Assembly: GCF_900116705.1 (NCBI RefSeq)
Contig: NZ_FPBP01000003.1
Location: 62,001 to 126,000, forward strand
DNA: 64,000 nt
Origin: Halomonas korlensis
Lineage (GTDB): Bacteria > Pseudomonadota > Gammaproteobacteria > Pseudomonadales > Halomonadaceae
Reading direction: 5' to 3'
Part shown: positions 53,978 to 63,140 of the stretch, piece by piece
Layout of the letters: each line of letters starts with the position of its first letter
Numbering within the stretch: the stretch's first letter is position 1
Notes under the pieces: generated by a model
Databases searched by the model: none
Told to the model about the DNA's origin: nothing
The model's input: the letters and a program-made list of their open reading frames with translations, nothing else
Program-made: the position numbers and the translations under genes

Positions 53978-55561
53978 TCAATGACGCGGTAGCCTGCCAT
54001 GACGCGACCTCAGATGATGACGCAGAAATATTGCAGTCAGGTTAAGCCCCAGAATTACCAGCACCAACAACAGAGCCGTGGCGTATGCCAGGGGTAGCGC
54101 CGCCTGCACATCACTGCCATGAAACGCCGTATCATAGATATGATAGCCAAGGTGCATGAACTTCCTTTCCAGGTGCAGGAAGGGAAAGTTGCCATCCACC
54201 GGCACCTGCGGCGCCAGCTTGGCCACCCCCACGAGCATCAGCGGCGCCACTTCACCGGCGGCGCGCGCCACCGCCAGGATCATGCCGGTGAGCATCGCCG
54301 GCGTCGCCATCGGCAGCACCACCCGCGTGAGCATTTCCAGCCGCGTGGCGCCCAGCGCCAGGGCACCCTCGCGTTGGTGATCGGGAATCCGCGCCAGCCC
54401 CTCTTCGGTGGCCACGATCACCACCGGCAGCGTCAGCAGCGCCAGGGTCAGCGAGGCCCACAGCAGCCCGCCGGTGCCGAAGGTCGGCGACGGCAGGGTG
54501 TCGGCGAAGAACCATTCATCCAGCGAGCCGCCGATCCCGTAGACGAAGACCCCCAGCCCGAAGACGCCATAGACGATGGACGGCACCCCGGCCAGGTTGC
54601 GCACGGCGATCCGCACCAGACGGGTCATGCGCCCCTGATGGGCGACTTCGTTGAGATAAATCGCCGCCAGCACGCCGAAAGGAGCGACCAGCACCGACAT
54701 CAACAGCACCATCAACACGGTGCCGAAAATCGCCGGCCAGACGCCGCCGGCACTGTTGGCCGCCCGTGGCCCTTCGGCGAGGAAGCGCCACACGCCCTGC
54801 CCCCAGGCCGCCAGCTTGTCGGGGACCGACATGGCGTTGGGCCGCTGGGCCCGTACGATACCCTCGATCGGCTGCCAGAGGCGTGTGCCGTCGACGCTTT
54901 CCAATAGCACCTCCCCGCTTTCCATGGTCATCTGAAGCTCGCGCAGCCGCGCTTCGGCGCGAGCGAGTTCAGCGGCAAGCGTGGCGTTCTCCCCGTCGGC
55001 AAGGCGTGACGCCAACGGCAGGATGGTGTCGTCGCGTAGCCTGGCCAGCTCGTTGCGCAAGGCCTCGAGCTCGGCGAGGCGTGCCACGAGACTTTGCCAG
55101 GCGGCTTCCCCCTCAACCAGGGCGTCTTCGCGACCGACTTTCCGTTGCCCTTCCACTCCGTCATCACCGCCTCGTAGCGCCATCAGGCGACCGTGAAACG
55201 CCCCCCAGCGTTGGCGCTCCAGCACCACCAGATCATCGGGGTGGCGCTCCGCCTCGATGGTCGCTACCTCCACCCAGGTCCAGGGGCTGCCTTCCAGGTC
55301 GCGATTGGCGGTGTGATAGAGCCGCTCTTCACCGCCACCGCCCGGCAACGGCGCCTCCTTCACCGCCATGCCCGCGAAGCGGCTGCCATCCTGAAGCTCG
55401 ACCAGCGTCACCGGGGCGGGCCAGAAATGGCCCAGGCCACGTACCGCCAGCAGCAGCAACAGCGCCCCCAGCATCAGCAGCGAGATCGCCACGCTGCCGG
55501 CCGTCAACCAGGGCCAGGGACCCTCGCCGCGCGGGAACCCGCGCTGTTTCGACATCGCCAT
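53978..55561 (-). CDS. pstA: Phosphate ABC transporter permease PstA (long form)
   Basis: A 527-residue permease, much longer than the 296 residues of E. coli PstA but typical of the Pseudomonas-type long form (about 510). An N-terminal membrane segment is followed by about 220 soluble residues, including a coiled-coil stretch (QSLVARLAELEALRNELARLRDD), and then the permease domain with GVLAAIYLNEVAHQGRMTRLVRIAVRNLAGVPSIVYGVFGLG and the coupling loop EGLARIPDHQREGALALGATRLEMLTRVVLPMATPAML. It begins one base after pstC. Confidence 0.95.
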   Translation of the reverse strand: MAMSKQRGFPRGEGPWPWLTAGSVAISLLMLGALLLLLAVRGLGHFWPAPVTLVELQDGSRFAGMAVKEAPLPGGGGEERLYHTANRDLEGSPWTWVEVATIEAERHPDDLVVLERQRWGAFHGRLMALRGGDDGVEGQRKVGREDALVEGEAAWQSLVARLAELEALRNELARLRDDTILPLASRLADGENATLAAELARAEARLRELQMTMESGEVLLESVDGTRLWQPIEGIVRAQRPNAMSVPDKLAAWGQGVWRFLAEGPRAANSAGGVWPAIFGTVLMVLLMSVLVAPFGVLAAIYLNEVAHQGRMTRLVRIAVRNLAGVPSIVYGVFGLGVFVYGIGGSLDEWFFADTLPSPTFGTGGLLWASLTLALLTLPVVIVATEEGLARIPDHQREGALALGATRLEMLTRVVLPMATPAMLTGMILAVARAAGEVAPLMLVGVAKLAPQVPVDGNFPFLHLERKFMHLGYHIYDTAFHGSDVQAALPLAYATALLLVLVILGLNLTAIFLRHHLRSRHGRLPRH

Positions 55562-55562
55562 C

Positions 55563-56783
55563 TCAGGCGCCTCCCAGGCGGCGGTAGCGGCGTCGCAAGC
55601 GGGTGCGCACCACTTCGGCCAGGGTATTGACCAGGAAGGTGAAGACGAACAGCAACAGTGCCGCCATCAGCAGCAGGCGATAGTGGGTGCCGCCGGGTGC
55701 CGCTTCTGGCAACTCGATGGCGATGCTGGCGGCCAGGGAGCGCATCCCCTCGAGCGGGCTCAGGGTCATCAATGCGGTGTTGCCGCTGGCCATCAGTACG
55801 ATCATGGTCTCGCCGACGGCGCGGCCGGCACCGATCATCACCGCCGACAGCACGCCGGGACTGGCGGCCGGCAACACCACGCGCCACAGCGCCTGCCAGC
55901 GCGTGGCGCCCAGCGCCTCGGCCCCCTCGGCAAGGCTCGACGGCACCCCGGAGAGGGCATCCTCGGCCAGCGCATAGATGCTCGGCATCACGGCGATGCC
56001 CATGGCCAGACCGACGATCAGCGCATTGCGGCTGGCATAGTCGAGCCCGAAACGGGTCGCCAGCCAGCCACGCAAGTCGTCATCGAACCAGCGAGCCTCC
56101 AGCCAAGGCGCCAGCTCGAACGCGGCCACGCCCAGCAGCAACAGCCAGGGCATTAGCCACAGGCCGGCCCAGCCCAGCGTCAGGCGCGCGCGCCACGGCC
56201 TTGGCAGGCGGGCGCGGAGCATCCCCGCGGCGAACAGGCCGGGGATCATCACCAGTACCAGGGTGAAGGCGCCGGCCAAGTGACGCTCCACCCAGGGCGC
56301 CAGCACCAGCCCGGCGATAAAACCGATCACCACGCCGGGCAGCGCCTCCATCAGCTCCAGGGTCGGCTTGAGGCGGCTGCGCAGGCGCCGTGGCATGTAC
56401 ATGGCCGAGTGGATCGCCGCCCCCAGCGCCAGCGGTACCGCGATGACCAGCGCCCACAACGCCGCCTTGAGCGTCCCCCAGGCCAGCGGCGCCATGCTGT
56501 AGCGCGGCGTCTCGTCCGGCATGGCAGCGGCGGGTTGCCAGCGGAATTGCGGCGTGTCGAGACCTGCATAGGTCTGGGGTAACCAGAGCGCGTCGATATT
56601 CACCGTGCCTGCCACGCCGGACGCCCAGAACAACGGCACGACCTCGACTGCCAGGAACACGCCGATGCCCAGCACCGCGACGATCACCCCGATCCCGCCG
56701 GCGGTAATCAAGGCCGTCGCCAAACGATCGACGCCTTGGCGCAGGCGCTGTCGATAGCGCGATGGTGGGAAAGCATCCCTCAT
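55563..56783 (-). CDS. pstC: Phosphate ABC transporter permease PstC (shortened long-form type)
   Basis: A 406-residue permease. It has one N-terminal helix, a short extracytoplasmic part of about 70 residues and then the six-helix permease: ALWALVIAVPLALGAAIHSAMYMPRRLRSRLKPTLELMEALPGVVIGFIAG and the coupling loop GVPSSLAEGAEALGATRWQALWRVVLPAASPG. The sequence matches the Pseudomonas-type long PstC, which has a large insert between first helix and permease (about 650-760 residues in total from memory), but most of that insert is missing. All permease blocks are present, so it is likely functional. Confidence 0.94.
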   Translation of the reverse strand: MRDAFPPSRYRQRLRQGVDRLATALITAGGIGVIVAVLGIGVFLAVEVVPLFWASGVAGTVNIDALWLPQTYAGLDTPQFRWQPAAAMPDETPRYSMAPLAWGTLKAALWALVIAVPLALGAAIHSAMYMPRRLRSRLKPTLELMEALPGVVIGFIAGLVLAPWVERHLAGAFTLVLVMIPGLFAAGMLRARLPRPWRARLTLGWAGLWLMPWLLLLGVAAFELAPWLEARWFDDDLRGWLATRFGLDYASRNALIVGLAMGIAVMPSIYALAEDALSGVPSSLAEGAEALGATRWQALWRVVLPAASPGVLSAVMIGAGRAVGETMIVLMASGNTALMTLSPLEGMRSLAASIAIELPEAAPGGTHYRLLLMAALLLFVFTFLVNTLAEVVRTRLRRRYRRLGGA

Positions 56784-56816
56784 GGTTGCCGCTCTGGAGG
56801 GCTATACCACCACAAT

Positions 56817-56845
56817 ACGACAACCGCATGACAGGACCGTGACAG
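56817..56845 (-). promoter_or_regulatory. Three-repeat Pho box upstream of pstC
   Basis: On the minus strand CTGTCAC-GGTC-CTGTCAT-GCGG-TTGTCGT runs from 56845 to 56817: three PhoB half-sites at 11-bp spacing. It is 34 bp upstream of the pstC start and just after the pstS stop, giving pstCAB-phoU its own PhoB-dependent promoter. Confidence 0.85.
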
Positions 56846-56847
56846 CC

Positions 56848-57792
56848 TCACTCTCTTCCCTCCAGCCCCAGCTCGCGACGCTGAATGGCCAGGGTCGCCT
56901 CGGGGAGGGTAACGAACCCCAGTTCGGCCACGGTTGCCTGTCCCTCGGCCGAGAGGATCTGCTCGAGCAGCGCACGTTCAGGGCCCGGCAAGGTCTCACC
57001 CGGCGGCAGGTTGGCATAAAGAAACAGGGTACGCGCCAGCGGATACTCCCCCGAGCGCACCTGCGCCGGGTGCGGGGCGACCGCGTGACTTTCATCGTCG
57101 CTCAGGGCCAGCGCGCGAACGCCCGGCGTCAGGTGGTTGAGGCCCGCATACCCCATGGCGGACCACGATGACGCTACGGCCTCGACAACCGCAGCCGAGC
57201 CGGGATGCTCATCGATGCGCACGCGGAAATAACCGTCGCACAGGGCACGGCGCCGGAACAGACCGTGGGTCCCCGAGGCGGCATTGCGCCCCTGCAGTTC
57301 GATACGCCCGGCCGGTTGCTCGATACCCAACTGGTGCCAGTGGGTGATGTCGCGCTCTCCACCGCAGCGCCGCGTGTCGGAGAAGATGGCATCCACGGTG
57401 GCAAGGCTCAACGACGCCAGCGGGTTGTGACGATGGACCACCACCGCCAGGGCGTCGCGGGCGATCTTGATCTCGGTCGGCGGGTAACCGTGACGCTCAA
57501 TGAAACGTCGCCGCTCGTCATCGGTCATGGGCCGTGACATCGGCCCCAATCGCGTCGTGCCGGCAATCAAGGCCGGCGGCGCGCTGGCCGAACCGCTGGC
57601 CTGAAGCTGCAGACGGACCCCCGGATGGCGCTCGGTGAGCTGTTCCCCCCAACGCAGCATCAGTCCCGCCAGGGTATCCGAGCCGATGGCGCCGAGCGTA
57701 CCGACGGTGTCGTCGGCACTCGCCAGAGGCAGCCAGGCTGCCAGCAGCAGACCGAGGAGCCTCCACCGCCAGCGCCTTGCCATGATTCGCAT
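56848..57792 (-). CDS. pstS: Periplasmic phosphate-binding protein PstS
   Basis: A 314-residue PstS-type protein from the ATG at 57792, which has GGGAGG closely upstream. The signal peptide (RWRWRLLGLLLAAWLPLASA) is followed by GTLGAIGSDTLAGLMLRWGE, a variant phosphate-binding start, then SGSASAPPALIAGTTRLGPMSR, RDALAVVVHRHNPLASLSLATVDAIFSD and RNAASGTHGLFRRRALC. These match the divergent PstS group typical of Pseudomonas and Halomonas clusters. It captures phosphate for PstCAB. No clear Pho box was found directly upstream. Confidence 0.9.
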   Translation of the reverse strand: MRIMARRWRWRLLGLLLAAWLPLASADDTVGTLGAIGSDTLAGLMLRWGEQLTERHPGVRLQLQASGSASAPPALIAGTTRLGPMSRPMTDDERRRFIERHGYPPTEIKIARDALAVVVHRHNPLASLSLATVDAIFSDTRRCGGERDITHWHQLGIEQPAGRIELQGRNAASGTHGLFRRRALCDGYFRVRIDEHPGSAAVVEAVASSWSAMGYAGLNHLTPGVRALALSDDESHAVAPHPAQVRSGEYPLARTLFLYANLPPGETLPGPERALLEQILSAEGQATVAELGFVTLPEATLAIQRRELGLEGRE

Positions 57793-57925
57793 GCTGCCTC
57801 CCTGAAACTGTCCCCCTGAACCGACGGGCCGGGTCATGATGTCGCAAGGCTGGTGGCGCAGCCGGTGCAACCGCTACCATGTCGCCGAACGCCGATACCC
57901 ACAACAACAAGTTGGATCTTTGCCG

Positions 57926-58333
57926 ATGACCGAACTCGATGATATTCCCGCACCGTGCGGCCGATTGACCCTCAAGCTGCTGGCCAGCCGTCAGGATGCC
58001 AATCTGCATGACGACATCGCCGGCGGCTGGCTGGTTGCCCATATGGATCAGGCCGCCGAACTGGCCGCCGGGCGCGAGGCCCTCGGCCGCACCGCCACCG
58101 TGGCCATCGAGGCGATGGATTTCCTTTGCCCGGTGCGCGTGGGCTCCATGGTCAATATCTTTACCGAGGTGCGCGAGATCGGCCACAGCTCGGTGAAGGT
58201 CGATGTGGAGGTGTGGATTCGGCCGCCCCACGAACGCGACCCCGAGGAACTCTACAAGGTCACCGAGGCCTGCTTCGTGATGGTCGCGCTCGACGATAAC
58301 GGACGAATCCGCGCGGTCCGCAAGACAAACTGA
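57926..58333 (+). CDS. Acyl-CoA thioesterase, hotdog fold (YciA/BFIT-like)
   Basis: A 135-residue hotdog-fold protein. The start CGRLTLKLLASRQDANLHDDIAGGWLVAHMDQAAELAA contains the GG-L-x-x-x-D helix with the active-site Asp, and AMDFLCPVRVGSMVNIFTEVREIGHSSVKVDVEVW forms the central sheet, as in YciA. It hydrolyses acyl-CoA thioesters, substrate length unknown. It is divergent from pstS. Confidence 0.88.
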   Translation: MTELDDIPAPCGRLTLKLLASRQDANLHDDIAGGWLVAHMDQAAELAAGREALGRTATVAIEAMDFLCPVRVGSMVNIFTEVREIGHSSVKVDVEVWIRPPHERDPEELYKVTEACFVMVALDDNGRIRAVRKTN

Positions 58334-58365
58334 GCAAACGAACCGCCGTCACGGCTGCTCGCGCC

Positions 58366-59460
58366 TCAGCGGTCGGCAGCAACGTTGTCGCGCGCCTTCA
58401 GATAAGCGTATTCACCGACATCGGTGAATGGCCGCACCCGCTTCTGAAACGCCTGATAAGACTCGTAGACCTTTCTGGATTGCTCATCGTCCTCGACCTG
58501 CTTCTGGAGGACGTCCATCGAGGAGGCATAGAGCGCTTCCATGACCTCCTCGGGGAAGGTGCGCAACTCGACGCCGTGCTCGTTGACCAGGGTCTCCAGC
58601 GCTTCGGCGTTGCGATAGGCAAACTCGCTGATCATCGCCAGGTTGGAGGCTCGCGCCGCCTCGGTGACCACGTCCTTGAGATCGTCCGGCAGGGCATTCC
58701 AGGCGTCCAGGTTGACGGTGCCTTCAAGGACGGCACTCGGCTCGTTCCACACCGAGGTATAGTAATACTTGGCTACCTGATGCAGGCCGAAGGCCAGGTC
58801 GTTGTAGGGACCGACCCAATCGGCGGCGTCCAGCACACCGGTCTGCATGGAAGTGAAGATCTCGCTGCCGGGCATGTTGACCGTGGTGACGCCGATACCG
58901 TTCATCGCCTCGCCGGCGAGGCCGGGCAGGCGCAACTTGAGGCCTTGCATATCCTCCAGGGAGTTGACCTCCTCCTTGAACCAGCCACCCATCTGGGTAC
59001 CGGTGTTGCCTACTGGGAAGGGCTTGAGGTTGTGCCCAGCATAGACCTCATCCCACAGCGCCTGGCCACCGCCATGATAGAGCCAGGCGTTGGTTTCGGT
59101 GGTGGTCATGCCGAAGGGCACGGCCGTGAAGAACTGCGAGGCCGCTACCTTGCCGCGCCAGTAGTAGGAGGCGGAATGGCCCATTTCAGCGGTACCGGCC
59201 GATACCGCATCGAACACTTCAAGCGGTGGCACCAGTTCACCGGCCCCGTGCACGCGGATGCGCATGCGGCCATTGGAAAGCTTCTCGATGCGCTCGGCGA
59301 AGTCGTTGGCACCAGTGCCCAGGGCAGGAAAGTTGGTAGGCCAGGAGGTCACCATGTTCCAGGTGATGGTTTCCTGGGCGCTCACCGTGGTGACAAAGGG
59401 TGCCGTGGCGCCGGCGGCGGCACTGACGCCGATGGTCTTGAGAAACTTGCGTCGTTGCAT
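58366..59460 (-). CDS. TRAP transporter substrate-binding protein, Tat-exported (TakP-like)
   Basis: A 364-residue DctP-family protein with a twin-arginine leader (MQRRKFLKTIGVSAAAGATAPFVTTVSA). The mature part, WNMVTSWPTNFPALGTGANDFAERIEKLSNGRMRIRVHGAGELVPPLEVFDAVSAGTAEMGHSASYYWRGK, and the LKLRLPGLAGEAMNGIGVTTVNMPGSEIF block resemble 2-oxo acid-binding TakP-type proteins. Its conserved Arg in KLRLPG would bind a carboxylate. No DctQ/DctM gene lies beside it, so its permease is elsewhere or shared. Confidence 0.92.
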   Translation of the reverse strand: MQRRKFLKTIGVSAAAGATAPFVTTVSAQETITWNMVTSWPTNFPALGTGANDFAERIEKLSNGRMRIRVHGAGELVPPLEVFDAVSAGTAEMGHSASYYWRGKVAASQFFTAVPFGMTTTETNAWLYHGGGQALWDEVYAGHNLKPFPVGNTGTQMGGWFKEEVNSLEDMQGLKLRLPGLAGEAMNGIGVTTVNMPGSEIFTSMQTGVLDAADWVGPYNDLAFGLHQVAKYYYTSVWNEPSAVLEGTVNLDAWNALPDDLKDVVTEAARASNLAMISEFAYRNAEALETLVNEHGVELRTFPEEVMEALYASSMDVLQKQVEDDEQSRKVYESYQAFQKRVRPFTDVGEYAYLKARDNVAADR

Positions 59461-59534
59461 GAGGCGTGACTCCGTAGCGTTTTTTTGATGGCGCCTTCAC
59501 AGGGCACCGTTGTCGCGGAACCGAGAGGAGCGGT

Positions 59535-59993
59535 TCAGCGCGAGGTCTTGTTGCCGAGCCGGATCAAGTAATAGCTGATGCCCAGCGCCAGCACGGCCGC
59601 CGACAGCGCGGCGATCATCCAGGGATCAATGCTTTCCAGGTCCATCACCATGAATTTCCTGACCAACGCCATGACGGCGATCAATACCACGATCTCGACC
59701 TGAATGAAGCTGCCGCGCCCTTCCATGGTACGCACAATGGAATTGTTGAATTCCATGGCGATCAATACCGTCAGGATCATATCGAAAACTGCCTGGAAAA
59801 CGCGATAGTCGAACGGATCGCGGGTCTGCAGGAACAGCAGTTCAATCACGTGGCGGACCAGATAATAGATGGCCACCAGCACCACGACACCGATCGCCAT
59901 GGTAAGCACCAGCGACACCAGCCGCTCGAAACGCTGATAGCCGGAAAGCGCCGACCATTGGTCCATCAGCTCGGGAAACCATTTCTTCAGCAT
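59535..59993 (-). CDS. psiE: Phosphate-starvation-inducible PsiE family protein
   Basis: A 152-residue membrane protein with four hydrophobic helices (about residues 29-51, 66-84, 99-115 and 125-145). The VFDMILTVLIAMEFNNSIVRTMEGRGSFIQVEIVVLIAVMALVRKFMVMD segment is the PsiE core. Its function is unknown, and E. coli psiE responds to phosphate limitation. Here it follows uvrD closely without a Pho box, so phosphate control is not supported by the sequence. Confidence 0.88.
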   Translation of the reverse strand: MLKKWFPELMDQWSALSGYQRFERLVSLVLTMAIGVVVLVAIYYLVRHVIELLFLQTRDPFDYRVFQAVFDMILTVLIAMEFNNSIVRTMEGRGSFIQVEIVVLIAVMALVRKFMVMDLESIDPWMIAALSAAVLALGISYYLIRLGNKTSR

Positions 59994-60006
59994 GCGCTTT
60001 CTCCGT

Positions 60007-62211
60007 TCACAGCGGTGTCAGCTTGGCGAATCCCAGTACCAGCCACTTGTCGCCCTCACCCTCGAAGCTGACCTGCACCCGGGCCCGTTCGCCCTCGCCC
60101 TCGGCGTTGAGAATCACGCCCTCGCCGAACACCGGATGGCTGACCCGCTGGCCCAGCGAGAGCGATGGCAGCGTATCGCCGCCGTTGACCGAGCTCTGTC
60201 GCCAGCCCTGACTGGGACGAGACGTCGTCACCGGACGCGAGATCTGGCCGCGCAGACGGACCTCCTCGAGAAATTCCGCGGGAATCTCGCGCAAAAAGCG
60301 TGAAGGACGCTGAAAGGTCTCCTTGCCATGCAGGCGCCTGAGCTCGGCATGGGTCAGGTAAAGCTTGCGCATGGCGCGGGTCAGGCCCACGTAGCACAGC
60401 CGGCGCTCCTCCTCGAGGCGGCCCGGCTCTTCCATCGACATCCGGTGGGGGAAGAGCCCCTCCTCGACGCCCGCGATGAAGACCACCGGGAACTCGAGTC
60501 CCTTGGCGGAGTGCAGGGTCATCAGCTGCACGCTGTCCTCGAAGTCCTCGGCCTCATGGTCGCCTGCGTTCAGCGCGGCTTCGGCCAGGAAGGCCTCCAG
60601 CGCCACTACGCCCTCACCGGCCACCGGCGGCTCGAACACATCGCCCTGAATGAACGCCTTGGCCGCCGTGACCAGCTCTTCGAGGTTCTCGACGCGCGCC
60701 TGACCCTTCTCGCCCTTTTCGCTGCGATGATGCTCGATCAGCCCCGTCCGCGTCATGACGTGATCGATGATCTCGTCGAGCGCAAGGCCGGCGGTATCGT
60801 TGTCGAGGCGCTCGATCAGGTCGGCGAAGGCCTGGGTCGTCGCGGCGGCGCGGCCCTTGAGCGAGGCATCGAGCAGGGCATCATGCAGCGCCTGCCATAG
60901 CGAGACATCGGCCTGGCGAGCCCGGGTGCGCAGGATCTCCACGGTGCGGGTGCCGATGCCGCGGGCCGGCACGTTGATCACCCGCTCGAGCGAGGCGTCA
61001 TCGTCGCGGTTGAGCAGCAGACGCAGGTAGGCCAGCGCATTCTTGATCTCCAGGCGTTCGTAGAAGCGCTGGCCGCCGTAGATGCGGTAAGGCACGCCCT
61101 GGCGGATCAGCGTTTCCTCGATCACCCGGGACTGGGCATTGGAACGGTAGAGGATGGCGATCTCGCGACGCGTATGGCCTTCATCGACGCGTTCCTTGAT
61201 GGTGTCAACGATGAAGCGCGCCTCGTCGAGGTCGTTGAAGCCGGCATACAGCGAGATCGGTTCGCCACGGCTGACGTCTGTCCACAGCTCCTTGCCCATG
61301 CGTCCAGCGTTGTGACTGATCAAGGCGTTGGCGGCATCGAGGATGGCGCTGGTCGAGCGGTAGTTCTGCTCCAGACGCACGGTGCGGGTATCGGTGAATT
61401 CCTGCTCGAAGCGGCGGATGTTCTCCACCCGCGCGCCGCGCCAACCGTAGATCGACTGGTCGTCGTCGCCGACCACGGTCATCGGCGTGCGCATGCCGGA
61501 GAGCAGCTTGAGCCAGGCGTACTGCAGGGTATTGGTGTCCTGGAACTCGTCGACCAGCATATGCCCGAAGCGCTCCTGGTAATGGGCGAGCAACGCCGGG
61601 TTGTCACGCAATAGTTCCAGGCTTCTGAGCAGCAGCTCGCCGAAATCGACCAGGCCACCGCGATCGCAGGTCAGCTGATAGCGCTCGTACAGCTCGACCA
61701 TCTGGCCGAGATAGGCATCGCCGTGGGCGTCGACCTGGTGAGGACGCAGCCCTTCCTCCTTGCAGCCGGATATGAACGACTGTACCTGGCGCGGCGGGAA
61801 GCGTTCGTCGTCGATGCGGTAGTCCTTGAGCAGACGCTTGATCAGGCGCAACTGGTCGTCGGAGTCGATGATCTGGAATTGCTGGGGCAGCCGCGCGTCC
61901 TGCCAGTGGGTTCGCAGCAGGCGGTGGGCGATGGAGTGAAAGGTGCCGACCCACACGTGGCGCAGCGAGATGCCGAGCAATGCCTCCAGGCGGGTGCGCA
62001 TCTCGCGGGCCGCCTTGTTGGTGAAGGTCACGGCGAGTACCGCATAGGGCGAAAGCCCTTCGGCCTGCATCAGCCAGGCGATACGATGGACCAGCACCCG
62101 GGTCTTGCCTGAGCCGGCGCCGGCCAGCACCAGCATGTTGCCCTGGGGGGCGCTGACGGCCTCGCGCTGGGCGGTGTTGAGGTGATCGAGGATGGCCGTG
62201 ACGTCGTCCAT
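60007..62211 (-). CDS. uvrD: DNA helicase II UvrD
   Basis: A 734-residue superfamily 1 helicase (E. coli 720). Motifs are in order: LVLAGAGSGKTRVLVHRIAWL, AVTFTNKAAREMR, LVDEFQDTN, VVGDDDQSIYGWRGA, LEQNYRST, MTLHSAKGLEFPVVFIAGVEEGLFPH and YVGLTRAMRKLYLTHAE. The C-terminal LGQRVSHPVFGEGVILNAEG tail is the UvrD/PcrA Tudor-like domain that contacts RNA polymerase. It works in nucleotide excision and mismatch repair. The UvrD tail argues against Rep. No LexA box was seen upstream. Confidence 0.96.
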   Translation of the reverse strand: MDDVTAILDHLNTAQREAVSAPQGNMLVLAGAGSGKTRVLVHRIAWLMQAEGLSPYAVLAVTFTNKAAREMRTRLEALLGISLRHVWVGTFHSIAHRLLRTHWQDARLPQQFQIIDSDDQLRLIKRLLKDYRIDDERFPPRQVQSFISGCKEEGLRPHQVDAHGDAYLGQMVELYERYQLTCDRGGLVDFGELLLRSLELLRDNPALLAHYQERFGHMLVDEFQDTNTLQYAWLKLLSGMRTPMTVVGDDDQSIYGWRGARVENIRRFEQEFTDTRTVRLEQNYRSTSAILDAANALISHNAGRMGKELWTDVSRGEPISLYAGFNDLDEARFIVDTIKERVDEGHTRREIAILYRSNAQSRVIEETLIRQGVPYRIYGGQRFYERLEIKNALAYLRLLLNRDDDASLERVINVPARGIGTRTVEILRTRARQADVSLWQALHDALLDASLKGRAAATTQAFADLIERLDNDTAGLALDEIIDHVMTRTGLIEHHRSEKGEKGQARVENLEELVTAAKAFIQGDVFEPPVAGEGVVALEAFLAEAALNAGDHEAEDFEDSVQLMTLHSAKGLEFPVVFIAGVEEGLFPHRMSMEEPGRLEEERRLCYVGLTRAMRKLYLTHAELRRLHGKETFQRPSRFLREIPAEFLEEVRLRGQISRPVTTSRPSQGWRQSSVNGGDTLPSLSLGQRVSHPVFGEGVILNAEGEGERARVQVSFEGEGDKWLVLGFAKLTPL

Positions 62212-62276
62212 AGCGGAAAGCGATTGCCGAGTCGAAAATGAGCGCCCAGTTTAGCATATCGCCCTACCGCGCGGGC

Positions 62277-63140
62277 TCAGGGCTTGCGCTGAGGCTCGGG
62301 GAAGCGCAGCGGCGTGAGACTCTTCTTCACTTCGCGGAGCTGCTCGGCAAGTTTCGGGCCACGGGTCTTGGCCACGCCAACCGCCAGCACATCGATCAGC
62401 ACCAGATGGGCGATGCGCGAGCTCATGGGGGTGTAGATCTCGGTGTCCTCGTGGACATCGATATACAGCGGCAGGGTCACCTCCTCGGCCAGTGGCGAGC
62501 CGCTGGGGCACAGCCCGATCACCGTGGCGCCGGCCTCGCGGGCCAGGCGCACGCTGGCCACCAGGGCGCGCGTGCGTCCGGTCTGGGAGATCGCCACTAC
62601 CACGTCGCCCTCCTTGAGCGTCACCGCCGACATGTTCTGCATGTGTGGGTCGGCGTGGGCGGCGGTGGAGATCTGCAGGCGGAAGAACTTGTGCTGGGCA
62701 TCGAAGGCCACCGCCCCCGAGGCGCCATACCCGTAGAATTCCACCCGGTTGGCCAACGCCAGGGCATTGATCGCCTGGCCGAGGGCCTCGTTGTCGAGAC
62801 GGTCACGCACCGACAGCAGGGTTCCCACGGTGGAATCGAAGATGCTGTGGGAAAACTCCGCCACCGAGTCGCTGTCGCTCATCGAGAACTGGGCGAACTG
62901 GCTGCCCGAGGCCAGCATCTGCGCGAGCTGCAGCTTGAAGTCCTGAAAGCCATTGCATCCCAGGGCGCGGCAGAAGCGTACCACGGTGGGCTCGCTGACC
63001 TTGGCTTCGGTCGCCAGATCGACGATACGCATATGGATCACGTCTTCGGGGTTGCGCAGCACGAAACGCGCGACCTTCTGCTCGGAGCGACGAAAATGCT
63101 CCATGCGTCGTCTCATCTCATCGAACAGGGCACGGCTCAC
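62277..63140 (-). CDS. hexR: RpiR-type regulator of central carbon metabolism HexR
   Basis: A 287-residue RpiR protein. The N-terminal helix-turn-helix domain (about 1-77) has FVLRNPEDVIHMRIVDLATEAKVSEPTVVRFCRALGCNGFQDFKL. The C-terminal SIS domain (about 125-270) has RVEFYGYGASGAVAFDAQHKFF and VVVAISQTGRTRALVASVRLAREAGATVIGL. HexR binds 2-keto-3-deoxy-6-phosphogluconate and represses Entner-Doudoroff and glucose genes. The match is to the Pseudomonas-type protein; another RpiR paralogue is possible. The start has GGAG about 8 bases away. Confidence 0.88.
   Translation of the reverse strand: MSRALFDEMRRRMEHFRRSEQKVARFVLRNPEDVIHMRIVDLATEAKVSEPTVVRFCRALGCNGFQDFKLQLAQMLASGSQFAQFSMSDSDSVAEFSHSIFDSTVGTLLSVRDRLDNEALGQAINALALANRVEFYGYGASGAVAFDAQHKFFRLQISTAAHADPHMQNMSAVTLKEGDVVVAISQTGRTRALVASVRLAREAGATVIGLCPSGSPLAEEVTLPLYIDVHEDTEIYTPMSSRIAHLVLIDVLAVGVAKTRGPKLAEQLREVKKSLTPLRFPEPQRKP

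Noticed and set aside
57793..57925. Possible Pho box upstream of pstS
   Set aside because: No pair of CTGTCAT-like half-sites at 11-bp spacing is present in the gap on either strand.
62212..62276. LexA box upstream of uvrD
   Set aside because: E. coli uvrD is SOS-controlled, but no CTGT-N8-ACAG occurs in this short gap.
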